The translations under genes and the position numbers were made by a program. 23,050 nucleotides of DNA, from assembly GCA_028279995.1 (NCBI GenBank), contig JANQMQ010000466.1, positions 1-23,050 of the forward strand, given 5' to 3'. The DNA is from Candidatus Phaeomarinibacter sp. GTDB taxonomy: Bacteria; Pseudomonadota; Alphaproteobacteria; CGMCC-115125. Below are positions 15,931 through 21,829 of this stretch, piece by piece (positions within the stretch are counted from its first letter, which is position 1; every line of letters begins with the position of its first letter). The notes under the pieces were generated by a model that did not search any database, was not told the origin of the DNA, and worked only from the letters and a program-made list of their open reading frames with translations.

Positions 15931-17192
15931 GCAATGCCGCAACCATTGCAAAACCGGCAGCAACGGCAGGCGCAGCGTTTGACGTGGACCGGGTGCGCGC
16001 GGACTTCCCCATCCTGTCTCGAGAAATCTACGGCAAGCCGCTGGTCTATCTGGACAATGCGGCCTCTGCCCAGAAACCTGTTCAGGTGCTGGACGCAATC
16101 CGGGATGCCTACGCCAACGACTACGCCAATGTGCATCGTGGCCTGCACTACCTGGCCAATGCGTCGACCCAGGCCTTTGAAGATGCGCGTGAGAAGGTGC
16201 GGGCACTGCTGAATGCACCGACGACAGATGAAGTCATCTTCACAAAGGGCGGCACTGAGGCAATGAACCTCGTGGCGCAGGGATATCTGCAACCGATTAT
16301 CCAGCCTGGTGATGAAATCATCGTCTCCATGATGGAGCACCATTCCAATATCGTTCCCTGGCATTTTTTGCGTGAGCGCCAGGGTGCTGTCTTGAAATGG
16401 ATTCCCGTCCTCGAAGACGGATCACTGGACATGGCGGCCTATGAGGCTTCACTCGGTCCGAAGACCAGGTTCGTGGCAATGACCCATATGTCCAATGTGA
16501 TGGGCAGTGTGGTGGACGTTAAGAAGATCACGGAACTGGCGCATGCCCAGGGTGCCGCTGTTCTTGTTGATGGCTGCCAGGGTGCTGTGCATCTGGATGT
16601 CGATGTGCAGGACATCGGCTGTGATTTCTACGTGATGACCGGACACAAGCTTTATGGGCCGACCGGCATTGGTGCGCTTTACGGCAAGGCGGAGTTACTC
16701 GCGGAGATGCAGCCCTATCAGGGTGGCGGTGAGATGATCCGCGAAGTCCATATGGATGAGATCACCTATGGCGACGCGCCTCACAAGTTCGAAGCAGGCA
16801 CACCACCGATCGTTCAGGCTATCGGCCTGGGTGCTGCCATTGACTATGTAAACGGCATTGGACCCGCGGCAGCCCATGCTCATGAGCAGGACCTGATCAG
16901 CTATGCAACGGCACAGGTGCAGGACCTGAATTGGATCACCATTCACGGTACCATGCCGGGCAAGGGTGCGATCCTGTCCTTCTCCATGGACGGCGCGCAT
17001 CCGCACGACCTTGCGACGATCGTGGATCGGTCAGGTGTCGCGATCCGGGCTGGTCAGCACTGTGCTGAGCCGCTGATGGCACATCTGGGTGTTCCCGGCA
17101 CTGCGCGGGCCTCATTTGCGATGTATAATACGCGCAGCGACGTGGACGCATTTGTAGCCGCGCTTGAAAAGGCGCGGGAGTTTCTTGGGTAA
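15927..17192 (+). CDS. sufS: Class II cysteine desulfurase SufS
   Basis: A PLP-dependent desulfurase that supplies persulfide sulfur to SufBCD. The 421 residues start after a short Ala-rich lead, and the family N-terminus is clear at VRADFPILSREIYGKPLVYLD. The PLP lysine is K241 in TGHKLYGPTG, the cofactor-stacking histidine lies in MEHHSN (137-141), and the catalytic cysteine is C379 in RAGQHCAEPLM. This context defines class II rather than the SGSACSS loop of the class I enzyme upstream. The start overlaps the sufD stop as ATGA, and the TAA overlaps the next gene as TAATG. A class II enzyme normally needs a sulfur acceptor such as SufE or SufU; none is encoded here. Confidence 0.96.
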   Translation: MSNAATIAKPAATAGAAFDVDRVRADFPILSREIYGKPLVYLDNAASAQKPVQVLDAIRDAYANDYANVHRGLHYLANASTQAFEDAREKVRALLNAPTTDEVIFTKGGTEAMNLVAQGYLQPIIQPGDEIIVSMMEHHSNIVPWHFLRERQGAVLKWIPVLEDGSLDMAAYEASLGPKTRFVAMTHMSNVMGSVVDVKKITELAHAQGAAVLVDGCQGAVHLDVDVQDIGCDFYVMTGHKLYGPTGIGALYGKAELLAEMQPYQGGGEMIREVHMDEITYGDAPHKFEAGTPPIVQAIGLGAAIDYVNGIGPAAAHAHEQDLISYATAQVQDLNWITIHGTMPGKGAILSFSMDGAHPHDLATIVDRSGVAIRAGQHCAEPLMAHLGVPGTARASFAMYNTRSDVDAFVAALEKAREFLG

Positions 17193-17602
17193 TGGATCAT
17201 CCGATGACTGAAACACAGACAGACGCCGTCAACGCGTCCGGCGAGGCGGCCGCAAACGATGCGCAGATCAACGCATCAGCGATCCCGCAAGGTGAGCTGG
17301 ACATGCTGACCGATGATCTGATCGGCGCAATCAAGACGGTCTATGACCCGGAAATTCCAGTCGACATTTATGAGCTCGGCCTGATCTACAAGATCGACGT
17401 GTCGGACGATCGGGACATTGAAGTGGACATGACACTGACGGCACCTGGTTGCCCGGTGGCCGGTGAGATGCCGCAATGGGTGAGCGATGCGATCGGCTCC
17501 GTGGATGGCGTTGGCGACGTCAAGGTGAACCTCGTGTTCGACCCACCTTGGACACCGGAACGGATGTCTGAAGAGGCCAAGGTTGCCCTGAACATGTTTT
17601 GA
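17192..17602 (+). CDS. sufT: SufT, DUF59/MIP18-like Fe-S maturation factor
   Basis: A small cytoplasmic factor of the DUF59 family that helps mature Fe-S proteins, especially under high demand. The 136 residues have an N-terminal disordered stretch (1-33, Asn/Ala-rich) before the DUF59 domain (about 36-125). Key blocks are VYDPEIPVDIYELGLIYKIDV (50-70) and LTAPGCPVAGEMP with the conserved C87, followed by VNLVFDPPWTPERMSEEA. The ATG at 17192 overlaps the sufS stop (TAATG). A second in-frame ATG five codons in (MTETQTD) is an alternative start. The position between sufS and sufA is the normal one in alphaproteobacterial suf operons. Confidence 0.95.
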   Translation: MDHPMTETQTDAVNASGEAAANDAQINASAIPQGELDMLTDDLIGAIKTVYDPEIPVDIYELGLIYKIDVSDDRDIEVDMTLTAPGCPVAGEMPQWVSDAIGSVDGVGDVKVNLVFDPPWTPERMSEEAKVALNMF

Positions 17603-17675
17603 CAGTGTCTGCGTGCACCTTGAACAGGAGCGCGGGCGTAATCACATGTTAGGATGAAGCGAAGAGAGTAAAGTG

Positions 17676-18050
17676 ATGGCAGGACAGGTAATTACACTCA
17701 CGGATACGGCGGCCGAACGGATCAAGGCGATCATCGCCAAATCCGACGAGCCGATTGTGGGCGTGCGTCTTGGCCTCGAGAATGCCGGCTGCGCAGGCAT
17801 GGCCTACAAGCTGGACTACGCGACCGAAATCGCACCGCTGGACGAAGTAGTGACGGACAAGGACGTGACCATTCTCATCGACGCAAAGTCGATCCTCTTC
17901 CTGCTTGGCATGGAAATGGACTACGAAGAAACCAAGCTGCGCTCGGGCTTCGTGTTCAATAATCCGAACCAGACAGATGCCTGCGGCTGTGGTGAGAGCG
18001 TGACGCTGACACCTGCCGCCCCGGTAACAGAAGAACGCCCCTCGACCTAG
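17676..18050 (+). CDS. sufA: A-type Fe-S carrier SufA
   Basis: Carries assembled clusters from SufBCD to target proteins. The 124 residues show the A-type fold with three invariant cysteines, C39 in AGCAGMAYKL and C103/C105 in DACGCGES. The family block LIDAKSILFLLGMEMDYEETKLRSGFVFNNPN lies between them. A short extra tail (LTPAAPVTEERPST) follows the CGC motif. The start is the ATG at 17676, which gives MAGQVITLT; a GTG one codon upstream is possible. GAAGAGAG lies upstream as ribosome-binding site. There are 73 bases between sufT and this gene, the longest gap in the operon. I see no clear terminator in it, but a secondary promoter there cannot be excluded. Confidence 0.94.
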   Translation: MAGQVITLTDTAAERIKAIIAKSDEPIVGVRLGLENAGCAGMAYKLDYATEIAPLDEVVTDKDVTILIDAKSILFLLGMEMDYEETKLRSGFVFNNPNQTDACGCGESVTLTPAAPVTEERPST

Positions 18051-18076
18051 CGGTCGCGATACGGCATTTTCCGGTC

Positions 18077-18526
18077 ATGGCCGTATCCTCAGAATATCTC
18101 GACTTCCTGATTGAAATGCTGGTCCCGCTTGGCCCGGTCAAATCACGACGCATGTTTGGCGGCTCGGGCCTATTTGCCGACGGGCTGATGTTCGCTCTGA
18201 TTGCAAATGAGGTTCTGTACCTCAAGGCGGATGAGCAGACCCAGCCAGCATTCGAGGCCGAGGGCATGGAGCCGTTCACCTACGAGACCAAGGCCGGCAA
18301 GCGGGGTGTGATGTCCTACTGGCAGGTGCCGGAGAGGCTGTTCGACGAGCCGGAGGAGTTCGTCAGCTGGGCCCGCGACGCTGTCAGCGTCGCGCTCCGG
18401 GCGGATGCGGCCAAGCCACCTTCCCAACGCAAGGGGCCAGGATCGCCCCCGAGACCGAAGAAGCCACGGGCGAAAAAGAAGGTGGCTCAGAAAAAATCAC
18501 GCAGGAAAAAGGCGGCTGAGTCATAG
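18077..18526 (+). CDS. TfoX N-terminal-domain protein with histone-like basic tail
   Basis: The first about 105 residues form a TfoX_N domain (SEYLDFLIEMLVPLGPVKSR, RMFGGSGLFADGLMFALIA, LYLKADEQTQPAFEAEGM, MSYWQVPERLFD). This fold is related to the competence regulator TfoX/Sxy, but most alphaproteobacterial members are stand-alone and of unknown role. From about residue 112 to 149 the protein turns into a Lys/Arg/Pro/Ala tail (RPKKPRAKKK, KKSRRKKAAES) like the H1-type tails of bacterial DNA-binding proteins. This suggests non-specific binding to nucleic acid. It lies 26 bases after sufA with no terminator between them, so it is probably the last gene of the suf transcript. The ribosome-binding site is poor. 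The operon terminator begins inside its last codons. Confidence 0.85.
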   Translation: MAVSSEYLDFLIEMLVPLGPVKSRRMFGGSGLFADGLMFALIANEVLYLKADEQTQPAFEAEGMEPFTYETKAGKRGVMSYWQVPERLFDEPEEFVSWARDAVSVALRADAAKPPSQRKGPGSPPRPKKPRAKKKVAQKKSRRKKAAES

Positions 18527-18545
18527 GACCCGCCGCCTTTTCCTG
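18502..18545. terminator. Strong bidirectional intrinsic terminator after the suf operon
   Basis: CAGGAAAAAGGCGGC (18502-18516) pairs with GCCGCCTTTTCCTG (18532-18545). The stem is 14 bp with one bulged A and a 15-base loop. An A-run precedes and a T-run follows the GC core, so it can end transcription both from the suf side and from the enoyl-CoA hydratase side. The left arm encodes the last residues of the TfoX-domain protein, and the loop contains its stop codon. Confidence 0.85.
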
Positions 18546-18562
18546 TCTGAATGGTTCGGGCG

Positions 18563-19375
18563 CTAGTTGCCCTTGAACTCTGCAGGGCGCTTCTCAAGGA
18601 AGGCCTTCACGCCTTCCTTGAAGTCTTCCGTCCGGCCGGCTTCGCGCTGCAGCCACCGCTCCTTGTCGAGCTGCTCTTCATAGGTGTTGTCGAAGCTGTC
18701 GGCGTAAGCCTCGCGGATCAGGCCGAGGGTGCGAGTGGGGCCGGAGGCAAGCTCCTTTGCGAGCGTCATCGCTTCGTTGATCAGGGCATCATCTTCATAC
18801 ACCCGGTTGATCAGGCCCCAGTCGAGGGCGGTGTCCGCCGGCAGTTTTTCACCCAGCAGGGACAGTTCCTTGGCCCGCGCAACGCCGATGAGGCGCGGCA
18901 GCAGGTATGTCGAACCACCATCCGGCACCAGACCAATGCGGCGGAACGCCTGCAGGAAATAGGAGGACTTGGCAGCCAGCACCATGTCGCCCATCAGCGC
19001 AAAGCTCATGCCGACGCCGGCGGCCGGTCCGTTGACCGCGGTGATGAACGGCATCTTCAGTTTGCGCATTTTGCGCAGGATGGGGTGGTACTTCTGCTCA
19101 AGCGCCTGACCGGCGTCCGGCTGCGTGTTGGGACGTTGCTCGCCCGGGCGTTCTCCCGGACGTCCGCCAGCGAGATTGGCGCCGGCACAGAAGCCGCGTC
19201 CTTCCCCGGTCATGACCACACACCGAACGCCATTGTCCGGCGTGTCGATCCATTCAAGCGCATCGGCCAGGCCTTCCAGCATGTCCGGTGACACGGCATT
19301 TAGGGCCTTGGGGTCATTCAGGGTCAGGATGGCGACGTCGCCGTCCATGTCCACTTTGACTTTGTTGAATTCCAT
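18563..19375 (-). CDS. Enoyl-CoA hydratase/isomerase family protein, PaaG-like (copy 1)
   Basis: A 270-residue crotonase-fold enzyme that acts on an acyl-CoA. Oxyanion-hole segments are GEGRGFCAGANLAGG (57-71) and VNGPAAGVGMSFALMGD (114-130). The two catalytic glutamates of true enoyl-CoA hydratases are absent. Instead the segment IGLVPDGGSTYLLPRLIG carries Asp152, as in PaaG-type isomerases. The C-terminus EGVKAFLEKRPAEFKGN is typical. An unusual Pro/Gly/Glu-rich insert (GRPGERPGEQRP, 71-82) follows the oxyanion loop. The reading frame is open upstream to 19618, but that part overlaps the next gene. The ATG at 19375-19373 has a GGGAGAG ribosome-binding site and gives the conserved start. Probably co-transcribed with copy 2, 46 bases upstream. 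The substrate is unknown. Confidence 0.92.
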   Translation of the reverse strand: MEFNKVKVDMDGDVAILTLNDPKALNAVSPDMLEGLADALEWIDTPDNGVRCVVMTGEGRGFCAGANLAGGRPGERPGEQRPNTQPDAGQALEQKYHPILRKMRKLKMPFITAVNGPAAGVGMSFALMGDMVLAAKSSYFLQAFRRIGLVPDGGSTYLLPRLIGVARAKELSLLGEKLPADTALDWGLINRVYEDDALINEAMTLAKELASGPTRTLGLIREAYADSFDNTYEEQLDKERWLQREAGRTEDFKEGVKAFLEKRPAEFKGN

Positions 19376-19421
19376 GGGGGTCTCTCCCGATTGTTGCTTT
19401 GGTTTGATGGCTGCGTCGCGC

Positions 19422-20216
19422 CTAGCGTGAGAAATTCGGAGCGCGTTTTTCCATGAAGGCAGTGACGCCTTCCGTGAAGTTGGGGTGATTGCCGCGCTTG
19501 CGCTGGGTTTCCTTTTCCAGGTCCAGCTGCGCGTTGAGGTCGTTGTCAAAGCTGGCATCGAGGATTTGCTTGATGTCGCCGAAGGCTTCCGTCGGCCCGG
19601 TCGCCAGCTTTTCGGCATAGGCCATGGCTTCGTCCATCAGCTTGTCGTCATCCACGCATGCCCAGATGAGACCCCAGTCAGCGGCCTGTTCGGCGGAGAG
19701 CTTGTCGCCGCTCATGGCGAGTGCACGTGTGCGGGCCTGGCCGATCAGGCGGGGCATGAAATAGGTCACGCCGCAATCGGGCACCAGCGCCAGCTTGGGG
19801 CCGAAGACCTGTACGAAGCTTGCGGACCGGGCCGCAAAGACAATGTCGGCTGACAGGGCCAGCCCAACGCCACCACCTGCGGTCATGCCGTTGACGGCGC
19901 ACACAACCGGCTTGGGCAGTTCGGCCAGCTCGCGGATCATCGGGTTGAAACCGATTTCCATGCTGTGGGCCACACCATCGCCCACGGTTGCTGCTGCGGG
20001 CGGCTTGAAACCAGCTGTCAGGTCCGCGCCGGCACAAAAGCCACGGCCTGCACCGGTAATGATGAGGGCGCCAATGCTTGCATCGTCACGTGTTTGGCGA
20101 ATGGCGGTCCGCACCTCGTCCAGCAATTGCGGGTTCATGCTGTTGAGCACGTCCGGGCGGTTGAGGGTGATGACAGCGACGCCGGTGTCGTGCTTGTCGA
20201 AGGTGATCATGTCCAT
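19422..20216 (-). CDS. Enoyl-CoA hydratase/isomerase family protein, PaaG-like (copy 2)
   Basis: A 264-residue crotonase-fold protein similar to copy 1 along its length. It has the oxyanion segments GAGRGFCAGADLTAGF (55-70) and VNGMTAGGGVGLALSADI (108-125). The PaaG-like block LALVPDCGVTYFMPRLIG gives Asp147 where canonical hydratases differ. The remainder (LSAEQAADWGLIWACVDDDKL, LDLEKETQRKRGNHPNFTEGVTAFMEKRAPNF) resembles 1,2-epoxyphenylacetyl-CoA isomerase PaaG. No other phenylacetate genes are present, so the pathway is open; generic beta-oxidation of unsaturated or aromatic acyl-CoAs is equally possible. The start is ATG at 20216, with a second in-frame ATG two codons later. It is the first gene of the pair. 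Confidence 0.92.
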   Translation of the reverse strand: MDMITFDKHDTGVAVITLNRPDVLNSMNPQLLDEVRTAIRQTRDDASIGALIITGAGRGFCAGADLTAGFKPPAAATVGDGVAHSMEIGFNPMIRELAELPKPVVCAVNGMTAGGGVGLALSADIVFAARSASFVQVFGPKLALVPDCGVTYFMPRLIGQARTRALAMSGDKLSAEQAADWGLIWACVDDDKLMDEAMAYAEKLATGPTEAFGDIKQILDASFDNDLNAQLDLEKETQRKRGNHPNFTEGVTAFMEKRAPNFSR

Positions 20217-20381
20217 GGCTTGTCGCCCCGCAGTGTTGATGTGCGAGCGACAATACCGGCCTCACGCCTGCGGTCAAACGGCAGAAGGCAGCCCAATCAT
20301 GCCGTTGCGGGCAGAAAGCGTCGAATATGAAGACGGTCAGAAAGCTGACGTAGGGGCAGGCTGGACTCTCAGCCGATGCGC

Positions 20382-21434
20382 CTAGCTGGCGATTGCCTCA
20401 AGGTCGGTGTCGACTTCCCATTTTACCTGGTTGCGGCCCGCGTGCTTCGCGGAGTAAAGGCAAGCATCGGCACGCTTGATGAGGTCGCCGATGCTCTCGC
20501 CAGGTTCGAAAAGTGCTGCGCCGAATGACATGGTCACCGCACCAAGGTTCTCACCGGTGGACTTCTTGACCAGTTCCTTGCTCTCGATTGTACGGCGTAC
20601 TTCATTGGCGAGCTTGACGCCTGCGGTCAGGTCCGTGTTCGGCAGAATGAGGGCAAACTCCTCGCCGCCATAGCGGGCCGGCTTCAGCGGTTGCTTGATG
20701 TGATGGCGCATGCACTGGGCAACCAGCTTCAGAACCTGGTCACCTGTCTGGTGGCCATATGTGTCATTGAACTTCTTGAAGTGGTCGATATCACCCAGGA
20801 TGAGCGTGAAGCTGCTGCCGTCCGTCGTGGCAGCATCCATGCAGGCTGTGACGCTATCGTCAAAGTTCCGACGGTTGGGCAGGCCGGTCAGCTGGTCTGT
20901 CAGCGCTTCTGTCCGGATTTCTTCCATGTTGTTGCGCAGCTGGGTGACTTCGGCCTTGCTTTCCTGCAGGCGCTCTTCCAGCTGCTTGCTGCGGCTCTCC
21001 ATCGTCCGCGTCGCGGTCACCAGTGTTTCCATCAAGGTGCGCATTTCAGCAGGCGAACGTTCTGTGTCCAGCGCTGCGCTCACATTGTTCAACGAGTCGC
21101 CGTAAGCACCCGTGTCCTTGGTGGCGGTTTCGAGCATCTGCATGACGCCAGACAGCTCGTCTTCTAGTTTGCCACCCATTTCCAGCATCGCGCTGTCATT
21201 ATTGGACGGTGTGAGGTGTTTGGAGCGGATCTGATCGAGATGGTCCTTGCCGATGTTTTCGCCGGCATCTTCCAGCTTCTCGATCTCACGGTTGAGACTG
21301 GGATTTGCACCGGTCGCGTGGGTGTACCAGATCTCGTAATTGTCCGGCGTGGGGTCGATCGCGCGCGCGTCCATCTCACTGATGGCCTTCTCAGCCAGTG
21401 CCTTTGGGTCGGTCATTGTGCTCGCGTCGGTCAC
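20382..21434 (-). CDS. GGDEF-domain diguanylate cyclase
   Basis: Predicted to make the second messenger cyclic di-GMP from two GTP. The 350 residues hold an N-terminal helical region with the block DNYEIWYTHATGANPSLNREI (31-51), which recurs in alphaproteobacterial cyclases. A predicted coiled coil follows (about 85-178), then the GGDEF domain (about 178-340). Catalytic features are intact: ALTDQLTGLPNRRNFD, the metal-binding Asp215 in LGDIDHFKKFNDTYGH, and the GGEEF signature at 256-260 in ARYGGEEFALIL. The inhibitory RxxD site expected just before the signature is missing (residues around 247-250 read KQPL). No membrane segment is seen, so it is cytoplasmic. The GTG start at 21434 has an AGGGGA ribosome-binding site six bases away; an ATG six codons later is an alternative. 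Confidence 0.95.
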   Translation of the reverse strand: MTDASTMTDPKALAEKAISEMDARAIDPTPDNYEIWYTHATGANPSLNREIEKLEDAGENIGKDHLDQIRSKHLTPSNNDSAMLEMGGKLEDELSGVMQMLETATKDTGAYGDSLNNVSAALDTERSPAEMRTLMETLVTATRTMESRSKQLEERLQESKAEVTQLRNNMEEIRTEALTDQLTGLPNRRNFDDSVTACMDAATTDGSSFTLILGDIDHFKKFNDTYGHQTGDQVLKLVAQCMRHHIKQPLKPARYGGEEFALILPNTDLTAGVKLANEVRRTIESKELVKKSTGENLGAVTMSFGAALFEPGESIGDLIKRADACLYSAKHAGRNQVKWEVDTDLEAIAS

Positions 21435-21829
21435 TTAAAGTCCCCTGAAATCGCCTGCCACCGCCGGAATATCTGGCGGCATTCATCTGCAATAGAGGGA
21501 GAGCCCAGGATTGAGTTACCTGCTTTTCCATTTCAGCTGCCCCATTGCCGGGCATTCTGGCGGAGACGGCTTAAAGCGGCGTTAAATGCGCCCATATCAA
21601 ATGATCGCCCTATGCGGGAAAAAACGTGCAACTCCGGGGGAAATGGCAGGTTCTCGCCACTTGTGGCCTTCCGCGCTATAGTCCTCGCCATGGAAGTGCC
21701 ATGTGTCTGGTGGGAAAGGCTTTTTCGCCGCCCGGCCAGTCGATTTGTTCTGCCATTGGCAGGTTCAACTGAAAGCAGAGTTCAAAGGGCGCCGGCTAAC
21801 CCGTGCCCCGAAACAGGTGAGGTAAATTC
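21435..21829. other. 395-bp divergent control region, diguanylate cyclase / aldehyde dehydrogenase
   Basis: No supported gene. On the cyclase side there is a strong hairpin, CCGCC (21461-21465) with GGCGG (21475-21479) extended inward by three more pairs, 27 bases before the GTG start. In the middle is an exact TTAA-N7-TTAA box (21571-21585). On the dehydrogenase side TATAGT at 21677-21682 could be a -10, but no good -35 is found at the right distance. A small CTGCC-ATT-GGCAG hairpin lies at 21750-21762. A long plus-strand open frame through this region is mostly antisense to the cyclase and is not supported. Confidence 0.6.
21571..21585. promoter_or_regulatory. CtrA-type box, TTAA-N7-TTAA
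   Basis: TTAA at 21571-21574 and TTAA at 21582-21585 are separated by exactly seven bases (AGCGGCG). This is the full-site consensus of the alphaproteobacterial cell-cycle and motility regulator CtrA. The site lies 137 bases before the cyclase start and 245 bases before the dehydrogenase start. CtrA control of cyclic di-GMP genes is known in several alphaproteobacteria, so the cyclase is the likelier target. A chance match is possible. Confidence 0.45.

Noticed and set aside
19376..19618. N-terminal extension of PaaG-like copy 1 by 81 residues
   Set aside because: It would overlap the end of copy 2 in another frame and reads as a Ser/Lys/Arg-rich shadow. The ATG at 19375 has a good ribosome-binding site and the family N-terminus.
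20336..20349. GTCAG-AAAG-CTGAC hairpin downstream of the diguanylate cyclase
   Set aside because: The stem is only 5 bp and no T-run follows on the minus strand, so it does not qualify as an intrinsic terminator.
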